64,000 bases of DNA from Gottfriedia sp049568075. Its GTDB lineage: Bacteria; Bacillota; Bacilli; Bacillales; Bacillaceae_G. Made by a program: the position numbers and the translations under genes. How positions within the stretch are numbered: position 1 is the stretch's first letter; each line of letters begins with the position of its first letter. Where the stretch lies: the NCBI GenBank assembly GCA_049568075.1, contig CP144911.1. One strand, written 5' to 3'. This document shows, in pieces, positions 1-7,981 of the stretch. Below the pieces are notes generated by a model. That model worked only from the letters and a program-made list of their open reading frames with translations. It ran no database searches and was not told the origin of the DNA.

Positions 1-751
1 GCAAGTCCGCTTGTAATTGGTTCTCAAACGAAACTATCTGCTCAATGCTAGATTCACTATTCTCTATGTGAGCTGCAAGCCAGTCATGAACGATATGCAT
101 ATTTGGTTCCAATTCGCTCAAATGTCTCACTAAATGTACAATCTCAATTGGTCCAAACGGTTTTTTACGTGCTTCTCTATCCAATAAATTTCGAATTTTA
201 TCGTCTGATAACTTTGTTATTTTTTCAAGAATTGAAGTAATAGAATCACATATTTCGTGACGACGTTGTACTTCAACCATCGTTCCAGACAAACGGCGTA
301 TCAAAGTAACTCGCATAGCACTTGGCAAAGCCCAGCATTCTAGATCTTTTAGAACAGATACCTCTTGATAGGCTTTTATATACCCTTCAAATGAGTTGAC
401 CTCATATCGACTACCCACATGCTCTAAGTAATCATTGCAAAGTGCATATATTCTTGGCATCCCAGTAGAATTTAATTTTGGTAGTTTATGTAGAGTTTCC
501 CGTGGCAGCTTACTTAACACTTCTTGAGCTTGAGTCTCTATAAAATTAATGTGATCTAGGAGCCAGTCTTCCGCTGGTAGCCTACAATGCACTTTATTGT
601 TACTCAGTTTTTCTGCAAACGTATGTAGATTAGCCATATCTTTTCGAAATCCTGGCCAATAACGAACAATTAAAAAATTGTTCACAAAAATTTCCTGAGT
701 TAAAGCAAACTCACGTCCTCTTTCTTTTAATTGTTCATTACTAAGTATCAT
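1..751 (-). CDS. Cyclic beta-1,2-glucan synthase-like protein, N-terminal part (cut by window edge)
   Basis: The frame is open from ATG 751 to the left edge (250 codons), so only the N-terminus is seen. AGGAGG at 757-762 sits five bases before the ATG. The translation has LPAEDWLLDH near residue 58, then LPKLNSTGMPRIYALCNDY, then FEGYIKAYQEV. That pattern opens the GT84 region of NdvB/ChvB-type cyclic beta-1,2-glucan synthases, very large proteins with a C-terminal GH94 phosphorylase-like domain. From the family it would act on beta-1,2-glucans or related glycans; in Bacillaceae this is not established. No catalytic domain is inside the window. The family call is by motif memory only. Confidence 0.6.
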   Translation of the reverse strand, partial: MILSNEQLKERGREFALTQEIFVNNFLIVRYWPGFRKDMANLHTFAEKLSNNKVHCRLPAEDWLLDHINFIETQAQEVLSKLPRETLHKLPKLNSTGMPRIYALCNDYLEHVGSRYEVNSFEGYIKAYQEVSVLKDLECWALPSAMRVTLIRRLSGTMVEVQRRHEICDSITSILEKITKLSDDKIRNLLDREARKKPFGPIEIVHLVRHLSELEPNMHIVHDWLAAHIENSESSIEQIVSFENQLQADL

Positions 752-950
752 ATAAACCTCCTATGTAACCCGAAAAATAGTCCATAGTGGTAAATATCCC
801 CTAAATCCTTTTTTTTTATTTATGAAGATTAAACTTTTTGGAGCTAGAAGGATGAATTTTGAAAAGATAGAAAGAGAAAAATTTTTGAATCTGAAAATCT
901 AAAAAATTGACCCTAAAACACTTAAGTTTGGCAAATCTCTTAAAAGAAGA

Positions 951-982
951 AAAAGGCAACGGATTAATTTCCGTTGCCTTTT
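951..982 (-). terminator. Intrinsic terminator of the rlmD operon
   Basis: Arms 951-963 and 970-982 form a 13-bp stem around GGCAACGG/CCGTTGCC. On the minus strand a T-rich tract follows, just after the rlmD stop at 991. Confidence 0.85.
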
Positions 983-990
983 ATTTTGTA

Positions 991-2376
991 TTATTTAGTT
1001 TTTAAAACAAGCTCAGCCACACACTCAACATGTGCAGTATGAGGAAACATATCAACAGGCTGTAAATACTTCACATCATAACTCTTACTCAATACCTTTA
1101 AATCCCTAGCCAACGTAGAAGGATTACAAGAAACATATACTAATTTCTTCGGTTTAATCTTTAATACCGTATTCAAAAACTCCTCATCACAACCAGTTCT
1201 AGGTGGATCAGTTATAATAACATCTGGTTTCCAGCCTTCGTTTAACCATTTCGGTAATACTTGTTCAGCTTTTCCTGCTTCGTAATGAGTATTTGTAAGC
1301 CCATGGCTTAGGGCATTTGTTTTAGCATCGATGATTGCCTCTTTCGTTACGTCCATGCCTCGAACTTCTTTTGCGTCTTTTGCTAGCCATAGTCCGATTG
1401 TCCCTACTCCGCAATAAGCATCTACGACTTTTTCTGTTCCAGTAAGTGCCGCTGCTTTTTTGACTTCATCATATAGTTTAACTGTTTGTTCAGGATTTAA
1501 TTGGAAGAACGCTCTTGCTGAAAGTTCGAATGATAAGTCTCCAAGCTTTTCTTCAATTACTTCTTCACCTGATAAATAGACAGTTTCACGACCAAAGATC
1601 ACTGAAGTCATTTGATTATTAATGTTTTGCATTAAGCTTGTCACTTCAGGAATTCGTTTTTTAATTTCACTGATTAGTTCATTTTTCTGAGGAAAATCTT
1701 TCGTTCCAGTAACAAGTACTAATTGGATTTGACCTGTACGTAAACCAACTCTCGCTACGATTGTTCGGATTACCCCTTTATTTTTTCGTTCATTATAAAC
1801 AGGGATATTTAAACGAGTTAAAATTTTCTTCACTTTACCTGTAATTTTATTTAAATCCTCATGTTGGATTGGGCAATGGCCAATATCGACAACATTATGA
1901 GAGTTTTGTGTATATAGTCCAGCGATGATTTTATTTTTTTCTAGCCCAGCTTGAAGCTGACTTTTGTTTCGATAATTCCAAGGATTTTCCATACCGATCG
2001 TTTCTTTAATTGGTGTTTTTTCTAGTAAATCTTTCGCATACTTTTCCATTGCTTGGATGACAATGTCGCGTTTATATCGAAGTTGTCCTTCATAAGATGC
2101 ATGCTGAATTTGACAACCACCACATTTTTCGTAGATTTTACAAGTCGGCTCTACACGATCTGGTGATGCTTTTCGAATACGTTGAATTTTCCCTTCAGCA
2201 AAACCGTTGTGAACATTAGTTACCTCTGCTACTACTTCCTCACCAGGTAATGCTCCTTTAATGAAGACTACTTGTCTTTTGAAGTAACCAACACCCTCAC
2301 CATTAATCCCAATACGTTTAATTGTTAAAGGAAAGGATTGGCCTACTTCTAATTTATTTGTTAACTGATTGCTCAT
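991..2376 (-). CDS. rlmD: 23S rRNA (uracil-C5)-methyltransferase, RlmD/RlmCD family (YfjO-like)
   Basis: SAM-dependent methyltransferase that makes 5-methyluridine in 23S rRNA. An N-terminal TRAM domain covers about residues 8-68. The iron-sulfur cysteines C79, C85 and C88 (CKIYEKCGGCQ) follow, with a fourth in GHCPIQ near 168. The C-terminal Rossmann domain has VVDAYCGVGTIGLWLA, then DPPRTGC, and the nucleophile cysteine in YVSCNPSTLARD. Length (461 aa) is normal. GGAG lies 8 bases before ATG 2376. It is 13 bp downstream of the alkA-like gene and probably co-transcribed. Position next to yfjP and pdaA matches B. subtilis yfjO, a paralogue of RlmCD, so the exact target uridine(s) are inferred. 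Confidence 0.93.
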   Translation of the reverse strand: MSNQLTNKLEVGQSFPLTIKRIGINGEGVGYFKRQVVFIKGALPGEEVVAEVTNVHNGFAEGKIQRIRKASPDRVEPTCKIYEKCGGCQIQHASYEGQLRYKRDIVIQAMEKYAKDLLEKTPIKETIGMENPWNYRNKSQLQAGLEKNKIIAGLYTQNSHNVVDIGHCPIQHEDLNKITGKVKKILTRLNIPVYNERKNKGVIRTIVARVGLRTGQIQLVLVTGTKDFPQKNELISEIKKRIPEVTSLMQNINNQMTSVIFGRETVYLSGEEVIEEKLGDLSFELSARAFFQLNPEQTVKLYDEVKKAAALTGTEKVVDAYCGVGTIGLWLAKDAKEVRGMDVTKEAIIDAKTNALSHGLTNTHYEAGKAEQVLPKWLNEGWKPDVIITDPPRTGCDEEFLNTVLKIKPKKLVYVSCNPSTLARDLKVLSKSYDVKYLQPVDMFPHTAHVECVAELVLKTK

Positions 2377-2389
2377 ATATACAACTCCA

Positions 2390-3250
2390 TTATTCTATGC
2401 TCTTCCAAAGATAAAGGGCAGCGTAGCTTCCAAACGGAGAAACCTGCTCTTTTACATAATCCATTATTTCTTTTGAAGGCTTTTCATCTAAATTTAAAAG
2501 CTTTTGAAGTGCGATTTGAATTCCAACATCACCAACTGGGAAAATATCTTTTCGACCTAGACCAAATAATAAGAAGTTTTCAACTGTCCAAGGACCGACT
2601 CCCTTAAGCTTGATTAACTCCTTTGAAATTTCCTCTGATGATAATGTTCGATAATCTCGATGACTTAAAACTCCCTCACTCCAAGCTTTAGCAATTCCAA
2701 TCATATATTCAGCTTTTCTCGTACTAAGCTGCAAATCTCTTAACTCATCTATTGTTAAATTAGCAATTATTTCAGGAGATGGAAAAAACCACGAATTACC
2801 AATTCTTTCACCGTACATTCGAACAAATCGTTTTGTTACTTGAATTGCAAATGTACGCTGTATTTGTTGATGAATAATACATGTAATTAAACAGGCAAAA
2901 GGATCATTTGAAACGGTAATTGGTGTATGTCCAAAAAGGTCAATTAGAGGAGAAATTGTAGTTTGTCTTAAATGATGATGTAGCTCTTCAAATTCTGTTT
3001 GCCATTGCAATATAGTAGCAACTTCTTCGAGAATTTTCTCTTTACTTTCATGTTCGCTAATAACTTCAAACTGAACTGGAACATCATTTATTTTCTTCAC
3101 CTTTACAACTACTTGATCCCCATCAATATACAGTGGAATACTTAACCGCTTTTCAGCAGAATGCACTGTAAATGTAGGCTCATGCTCTAATCTCTTTAAA
3201 ACTTCTTCCCATTGATATGGTGTTTCTAAAGCAACCTCTTCCTTCCACAT
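2390..3250 (-). CDS. DNA-3-methyladenine glycosylase, AlkA/HhH-GPD family (YfjP)
   Basis: Base-excision repair glycosylase that removes alkylated purines. Of 286 aa, the C-terminal half is the HhH-GPD fold: LIKLKGVGPWTVENFLL is the helix-hairpin-helix, and the catalytic aspartate lies in FPVGDVG near residue 241. The N-terminal ~95 residues resemble the AlkA N-domain. AAGGAGG (3260-3266) is 9 bases from ATG 3250 and an extended -10 lies just upstream. It heads a two-gene operon with rlmD, the yfjP-yfjO order of B. subtilis. Confidence 0.9.
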   Translation of the reverse strand: MWKEEVALETPYQWEEVLKRLEHEPTFTVHSAEKRLSIPLYIDGDQVVVKVKKINDVPVQFEVISEHESKEKILEEVATILQWQTEFEELHHHLRQTTISPLIDLFGHTPITVSNDPFACLITCIIHQQIQRTFAIQVTKRFVRMYGERIGNSWFFPSPEIIANLTIDELRDLQLSTRKAEYMIGIAKAWSEGVLSHRDYRTLSSEEISKELIKLKGVGPWTVENFLLFGLGRKDIFPVGDVGIQIALQKLLNLDEKPSKEIMDYVKEQVSPFGSYAALYLWKSIE

Positions 3251-3282
3251 TCTCCCGTTCCTCCTTAATTACTCTGAAGTGT

Positions 3283-3291
3283 ATTATAGCA
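3283..3291 (-). promoter_or_regulatory. Extended -10 promoter of the alkA-rlmD operon
   Basis: On the minus strand this reads TGCTATAAT, a perfect extended -10 (TGnTATAAT) about 33 bp before the start codon. No good -35 is seen, as is common for extended -10 promoters. Confidence 0.6.
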
Positions 3292-3386
3292 TAATAAGTA
3301 CCGCTTAAGAAAATTTGTGAGAAACGCAAAAAAACTAGAGAATCATCTCTAGATATGGTGTACAAAAAGTATTAAAAATTTGATTA

Positions 3387-3479
3387 TCAGACTGATTGCA
3401 AGCGCTTGTCTTTCGAGGCGCGGAGTTACCTTTGACAGTAATGAGCAACTAAGAAAGCGAGTGCTTGTCAACAGTCTGA
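3387..3479. repeat. Imperfect inverted repeat, 93 bp
   Basis: Ends are TCAGACTG (3387-3394) and CAGTCTGA (3472-3479), an exact 8-bp inverted pair. The match continues inward imperfectly (CAAGCGCTTG versus GAGTGCTTG). It lies between the sRNA terminator and the alkA promoter. It looks like a small palindromic intergenic element; no coding capacity is seen. Confidence 0.45.
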
Positions 3480-3484
3480 AGAAA

Positions 3485-3620
3485 AGCAAAAAAAGCTTGG
3501 GGACTAGTCAAGCTTTCTTTTGACACACACATTAAATTTTAAGGGAATGGGGAAACTTTCAAGTCCAATCAGGTTTCAAAACTGATCAAATATCGCTACA
3601 GCGGTGTTGATATTTGCTAT
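3485..3620 (-). ncRNA. Candidate Fur-repressed C-rich small RNA (FsrA-like)
   Basis: Seen: a minus-strand promoter at 3627-3655 overlaps a near-perfect Fur box. About 105 bp downstream of the predicted start is a strong intrinsic terminator (stem 3492-3499 with 3509-3516, then seven Ts). No open reading frame of note lies between. The transcript of about 135 nt has unpaired C-rich stretches, TTTCCCCATTCCC (rc of 3543-3555) and AGTCCCC in the terminator loop. Two small hairpins lie upstream (CGCT/AGCG, ATCAG/CTGAT). Known: B. subtilis FsrA is a Fur-repressed sRNA whose C-rich segments pair with ribosome sites to spare iron. The match is by architecture, not alignment; the exact 5' end is uncertain. 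Confidence 0.5.
3488..3516 (-). terminator. Intrinsic terminator of the candidate sRNA
   Basis: Stem AAAGCTTG/CAAGCTTT (8 bp) with loop ACTAGTCCC on the minus strand, followed by an unbroken run of seven Ts counting the stem end, then GCTTTT. Confidence 0.75.
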
Positions 3621-3626
3621 AATCAA

Positions 3627-3655
3627 ATGATAACGATTATCATTTTCAAAGTCAA
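3627..3655 (-). promoter_or_regulatory. Sigma-A promoter with overlapping Fur box
   Basis: Minus strand: -35 TTGACT (3650-3655), 17-bp spacer, -10 TATCAT (3627-3632). The palindrome TGATAACGATTATCA at 3628-3642 agrees with the 7-1-7 Fur box TGATAATnATTATCA at all but one position and covers the -10 and spacer. Iron-loaded Fur would block this promoter. It points away from the GT2/TagF gene at 3889. A TATAAT at 3618-3623 on the plus strand has no convincing -35. Confidence 0.7.
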
Positions 3656-3888
3656 GTGTTGAGTAAAAATAATTTGAATCTTTTTTCTATACTTATTAGA
3701 GCTACTATTTCAAAACGATTATCCACCTCTTCTCTCCTTACCTTAAAATATCTCCGTAAATAATTGGAAATAATACAAGGACGATACCTACTTACCATTC
3801 GTAAATTATGTCCTTTCGAAGACGCATTAGGTTATAATTTATGATAAACTATTTAATTGAAAGTAGAGACTAGTGAGGTAAGACTATT

Positions 3889-6618
3889 ATGGAAAAAGCA
3901 AAAGTTAGTGTAGTCGTTGTTGCACATAATCATGAAGATGTCTTAAAAGATTGCCTAAATAGTATACAAGGTCAATCATTAACTGATATTGAAACGATTT
4001 TTATAGACAACGGTTCATCTGATAATAGTAAAGAAATAATTGAGAAATATTCAAATTCACATAAAAATGTTCGCTTCCTATCATTGGAACTAATGACAAA
4101 AAACAAAGCTCGTAACATTGGATTACATGAAGCTACTGGAGAATTTGTGGCATTTATCGATGCGGATGATCTTGTTAATCCTTCAGCCTATGAAAATTTA
4201 TATAACAGTGCAATAAAGGATCATACTGATATTGCTTTAGGAAATATACAATTATTCAATGGTACAAGAAAATGGGAGCACCATGAATTAAAATCAATCA
4301 TTAAAAAAGACTTACCAACATTACGTGAGTTTCATAAACATCCAGAGCTTTTGTTAAATCCTTCTATTAAAAATATGATTATTAAAAGAAGCTTGATACT
4401 CGACAATCAATTGCAATTCAATGAGCTTTTAACAGAACAACAAGATTTATTATTTACTCAACAATCTTTTATTTGTTCAAATAAAGTTTATGTAACCTCA
4501 GATATCGTCATAAAAGTGAGAGATTTAACAAACAGTGATGTCATTAAACAAACTAGTACGTTAGAATTTTTTGATAACCTTCTCGTTACTCAAACTGAAT
4601 TAATAAACTATTATAATCTGAAAGATATCACCTCTCATTACTCACATGTTGAGAAAAAATTATGGGATTATTATTTAACGTCTTTACTGACAAAGGCATA
4701 TTATTTCCCTAAAGAACAGTACAATGAACTTTTAAGGATTTCATCGGATTTTGCTAAAAACTTATCTGAAAATCTTATGGAAAATAATACTTCTAAAATT
4801 AGTAAAGTATTTTATACTATTTTTCTTAATCAAAATCCAGAAGAATTTCATTTATTGATGACTCTATTATCAGATCGTACTCTACAAAAAGGAGCAGTGA
4901 TGATAGAGGGAAAATATTATCATTATTTTGCAAAGTATTTTCCGAAGTATAAAGAATACCTAGAAATTAAGGAATTTAATTTACATCAAAAAATTGAAAT
5001 CCTTTCGTTACGAGGTGACCGCTTGCAAGTTGGTGGCTTCGCATTCATCGAGGAAATTAATAATTTAGATTCTATTAAGGAATTACAGTTTAAAAATAAA
5101 TCAAATGGTCAGCTAATTACAGTTACACTCGAAACTCTTGAGCGTTCTGATTTGTCCTATCTTTTCTCAAAAAATAGTATTAATTATAGTGATGGTGGCT
5201 ATAAAACAACTACAATTGAGTTAAGTAAAATTTTACCTGATGGCGATTATGAAGTGTTTATTTCAGTAAAAGTTGGAGATATTTCATTAAAAAAACCACT
5301 TCATATTTTCTATTTTTCAACAAAGGCAAATTCAAAACCTGCAACAACTAAAACACATAGTATCGTACCTTATTTTCCAAAGAAAAATTTACACATTCGA
5401 ATCAAAAAAACAGGTCTACTTGGAAAATTAAAAACAAAGATCCAAAAATCATTCCGTGATATCGTTTATGAATTTGGGCTACTTGTACTTAGAAGAGAAT
5501 GGAAGTCATTCCTTATTTTTTACCTTTACCGCTTAACCCAAAGATACTATCGAAATAAGCATATTTGGTTAATTGGCGAACGAAAAGATACGGCACAAGA
5601 TAATTCATACCATTTATTCAAGTACATTCAGCAAAATAAAATAAGAGATAACTGTTACTATTTGATTGATAAAAAGGCAAAGGATTACGCATATATAAAA
5701 CAATTCGGAAACATTGTACAATATGGAAGCTTAAAGCACACACTTTACTTATTAACTTGTGATAAAACAATTAATGCCTATTCAGAGCGTGCCAACATGT
5801 ACACGCATGAGTACTTACAAGTTTTAAAATGTCATCCTGAGTGGCAGCAAAATCAAAAAATCCTTATTCAACACGGCGTTATTGGAGTTAGTCGTGTAAA
5901 TCATGTACTGAATAAAAATCGAATGGGCTATTCATTATTTATCGTTTCATCTGATTTTGAAAAAGATCATATTGTTAACGAATTCGGTTATGCTGAAAAT
6001 GAAGTGGCCGTTACAGGTTTGGCTAGATGGGATGCGCTTGAAAATACAGGAAATGGCAAAACCATTTTAATCATGCCAACATGGAGAAACTGGAATAAAA
6101 GTACTCAGCAATTAATGAACTCTGAATACTTTAACCGTTATTTTTCTTTACTTAGTAATCCCGAATTACATCAAATCTTAGAAAAGAATGATTTAAATAT
6201 CATTTTCTATCCGCACTACCAGACTCAAATTTATATGAAGGATGTTCCGGATTTCCATAAAAGAATAAAAACGATCCGTCAAGGTGAAGAGACTGTCCAA
6301 TCTCTATTAAAAAGATCAGATTTATTAATTACTGATTACTCAACAGTTTCATTTGATTTTTCATATATGGAAAAACCAGTTATTTTCTATCAGTTTGACT
6401 ATAAGCGATTTTATTATGAGCATTACAACCAAGGACCAATTACACAAGACTTACTTTTTGGAGAAGTTGTATCTGAAGAAGAGCAAGTTCTTAACGGAAT
6501 AAAAAAATTCGCTAATAAAGATAAACAATTCCTAGAAAATACAGTCGAAAATCCATTTGTCATCAAAACACCTAAGCAACATGCTAAACTAAACTACGAA
6601 GCAATCGCAAACCGTTAA
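3889..6618 (+). CDS. Bifunctional GT2 glycosyltransferase / TagF-type glycerophosphotransferase
   Basis: A 909-residue three-part protein predicted to extend a teichoic-acid-like polymer at the inner membrane face. Residues 5-230 are a GT-A/GT2 domain (FIDNGSSDNS; metal motif DADD 91-94). Residues about 370-480 form a beta-rich linker domain. From about 545 to the end is a CDP-glycerol glycerophosphotransferase domain (Glyphos_transf) with QHGVIGVSRV, LIMPTWRNW, FYPHYQTQ and ITDYSTVSFDFSYMEKP; the HG and PH histidines correspond to the essential TagF histidines. GAGGT precedes ATG by about 10 bases. A close paralogue is encoded at 33462-36191. It stands alone, on the opposite strand to its neighbours. 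Substrate sugar and exact polyol-phosphate are not known. Confidence 0.88.
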   Translation: MEKAKVSVVVVAHNHEDVLKDCLNSIQGQSLTDIETIFIDNGSSDNSKEIIEKYSNSHKNVRFLSLELMTKNKARNIGLHEATGEFVAFIDADDLVNPSAYENLYNSAIKDHTDIALGNIQLFNGTRKWEHHELKSIIKKDLPTLREFHKHPELLLNPSIKNMIIKRSLILDNQLQFNELLTEQQDLLFTQQSFICSNKVYVTSDIVIKVRDLTNSDVIKQTSTLEFFDNLLVTQTELINYYNLKDITSHYSHVEKKLWDYYLTSLLTKAYYFPKEQYNELLRISSDFAKNLSENLMENNTSKISKVFYTIFLNQNPEEFHLLMTLLSDRTLQKGAVMIEGKYYHYFAKYFPKYKEYLEIKEFNLHQKIEILSLRGDRLQVGGFAFIEEINNLDSIKELQFKNKSNGQLITVTLETLERSDLSYLFSKNSINYSDGGYKTTTIELSKILPDGDYEVFISVKVGDISLKKPLHIFYFSTKANSKPATTKTHSIVPYFPKKNLHIRIKKTGLLGKLKTKIQKSFRDIVYEFGLLVLRREWKSFLIFYLYRLTQRYYRNKHIWLIGERKDTAQDNSYHLFKYIQQNKIRDNCYYLIDKKAKDYAYIKQFGNIVQYGSLKHTLYLLTCDKTINAYSERANMYTHEYLQVLKCHPEWQQNQKILIQHGVIGVSRVNHVLNKNRMGYSLFIVSSDFEKDHIVNEFGYAENEVAVTGLARWDALENTGNGKTILIMPTWRNWNKSTQQLMNSEYFNRYFSLLSNPELHQILEKNDLNIIFYPHYQTQIYMKDVPDFHKRIKTIRQGEETVQSLLKRSDLLITDYSTVSFDFSYMEKPVIFYQFDYKRFYYEHYNQGPITQDLLFGEVVSEEEQVLNGIKKFANKDKQFLENTVENPFVIKTPKQHAKLNYEAIANR

Positions 6619-6639
6619 AAAACTCGACCTTAAAGAGTA

Positions 6640-6691
6640 AAAAAGCTAATGATTAAAGCAGTTCATAAAACTACTTAATCATTAGCTTTTT
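6640..6691. terminator. Bidirectional terminator between convergent genes
   Basis: Arms 6640-6656 and 6675-6691 pair over 17 bp (AAAGCTAATGATTAA), with T runs on both strands. It serves the GT2/TagF gene from the left and pdaA from the right; the arm overlaps the pdaA stop codon. Confidence 0.9.
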
Positions 6692-7490
6692 ATTTTTTAG
6701 GTAGATAAAAGCTCGGATCAAACCCGCTTCTCTCCATCATTAAGTCATCTAAACTTTTAAATTGATACCCTCGTTTATGTAAGCCAGTAATAATTGCATC
6801 CATCGCTTCTGCATTATCCTTGGATACAGTATGCATTAATATAACTGCTCCAGGATGAATCATTTTCATCACATTATCATAAGCATATTTCCAACCTCTT
6901 TGTTGATCAACCTTCCAATCAACATATGCCAATGACCAGAAAATATTTTCATATCCCTGCTTATTAACTAGTTTCAATGTACGTTCGCTAAAAACACCTC
7001 TTGCAGGTCTGAAATATTTCATTTCTGATTTCCCGGTCAATTCCTGGTATGCCATTTTAACTTGTTCTAATTCCTCTATAATCTTTTGATCACCAATCGT
7101 TGTCATATCAGGATGACTCCACGAATGATTTCCGACTATATGCCCCTCATTAACCATTCGTTTCACTAATTCAGGATTTTCCTTAATATAATGCCCGGTT
7201 ATAAAAAAGGTCCCATGAACACCATGCTTCTTTAAAACATCTAAAAACTTAGGTGTAAAGCCATTTTCATAACCATTGTCAAAAGTTAAATAAACATCTT
7301 TTTTTGTAGTATCTCCTAAATAAACTGAACCTGTATTTGATAATAATTTATTAAGTTGCGCACCAGCATCAGGTGGAGTCTCATTTTTCGCAGGAACAAT
7401 CCCCCAGCCGTGTGGCGCATTACTATAAGCAAATGTTGTACTAGGAAATACTAAGAAGAAAGTAAGAATATATACAATAATTTTTTTCAA
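6690..7490 (-). CDS. pdaA: PdaA: N-acetylmuramic acid deacetylase for spore cortex
   Basis: Secreted polysaccharide deacetylase (CE4). In B. subtilis PdaA removes the acetyl group from MurNAc so that muramic delta-lactam can form in the spore cortex. A signal peptide occupies the first ~24 residues. Motifs: LTFDNGYENG (residues 71-80 from the upstream ATG), with Asn in the place of the usual second Asp as in known PdaA; metal histidines in HSWSHPD; RPARGVFSERT; HPGAVILMHT near the C-terminus. Start: ATG 7499 is only 3 bases from GAGG, so TTG 7490, 8 bases from it, fits better. The gene implies an endospore former. Its context next to yfjT and yfkAB is the conserved yfjS position. Confidence 0.92.
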   Translation of the reverse strand: MKKIIVYILTFFLVFPSTTFAYSNAPHGWGIVPAKNETPPDAGAQLNKLLSNTGSVYLGDTTKKDVYLTFDNGYENGFTPKFLDVLKKHGVHGTFFITGHYIKENPELVKRMVNEGHIVGNHSWSHPDMTTIGDQKIIEELEQVKMAYQELTGKSEMKYFRPARGVFSERTLKLVNKQGYENIFWSLAYVDWKVDQQRGWKYAYDNVMKMIHPGAVILMHTVSKDNAEAMDAIITGLHKRGYQFKSLDDLMMERSGFDPSFYLPKK

Positions 7491-7702
7491 TTCATTCACC
7501 TCACTTAAAAATAGTATCTGTAAATAAATTAGAAATATGAAAAGAATTCATGTACTTTTGATATAAAACTAAATTTTTCTAACCAGGATTTTTGATGAAA
7601 AGGAGATGCGGATTGGTTTTTCGGTTTGATCTGAATTTTTTTACTTTAGCATCATTAATTTGCCCTAAATTTAGACTTTTTCTTCATGATTTAACTACTT
7701 AT

Positions 7703-7917
7703 TTGCACTCTTGGCGGGGCTTATTTGCAGTTTTCGTTTATTTAATTGCAGATATGAATTTTTTAATTGCAGTTTTCGTATTTTTATTTGCAGCTCATTG
7801 TTTACTTCTTGCACCATCCGCAATTTTGTTTGCAGTTCTCATTCCGGCATTTGCACTAATCATGTTTTTATTTGCACTATCCATACCTTTATTTTCAGCT
7901 CTGTTCGAATAGCTGCA
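7703..7917. repeat. 21-bp tandem repeat array phased on TTGCA
   Basis: TTGCA recurs at 7703, 7725, 7746, 7767, 7788, 7809, 7830, 7851 and 7872, with degenerate copies at 7893 (TTTCA) and about 7914. Steps are exactly 21 bp from 7725 onward. The rest of each unit is loosely kept (often GTTTTCGT and TTTTTAT). Units are a multiple of 3, so frames stay open on both strands and give heptad-repeat pseudo-proteins that are not believable genes. It fills most of the 490-bp gap between pdaA and fumA. Confidence 0.85.
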
Positions 7918-7932
7918 ATTCTCTTCACAAAA

Positions 7933-7966
7933 CAAAAAAAAGCAATGCCAAAAAAATGACATTGCC
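7933..7966 (-). terminator. Intrinsic terminator of fumA
   Basis: Stem 7942-7950 with 7957-7965 (GCAATG core, 9 bp with one wobble), then eight Ts on the minus strand, 16 bp past the fumA stop. Confidence 0.8.
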
Positions 7967-7981
7967 CTTAAAACCCAATTA

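Noticed and set aside
852..902. Sixteen-codon plus-strand frame with a GGAG-like site
   Set aside because: Too short, AT-rich, no conservation evidence.
3180..3365. 61-codon minus-strand frame over the alkA start
   Set aside because: It overlaps the alkA N-terminus and its ribosome site in another frame, with no family resemblance.
3628..3642. Fur box as control of the plus-strand polymerase gene at 3889
   Set aside because: It lies 250 bp upstream of that gene, and the good promoter it overlaps faces the other way.
7501..7570. Sigma-G promoter for pdaA
   Set aside because: A TGAAT-like -35 is present, but no -10 of the right sequence at 17-18 bp could be found, so no site is listed.
7592..7912. 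106-aa hydrophobic reading frame on the plus strand (and overlapping 82- and 74-codon frames)
   Set aside because: It is made almost wholly of the 21-bp repeat translated as a heptad. Frames stay open on both strands for the same reason and there is no good ribosome site.
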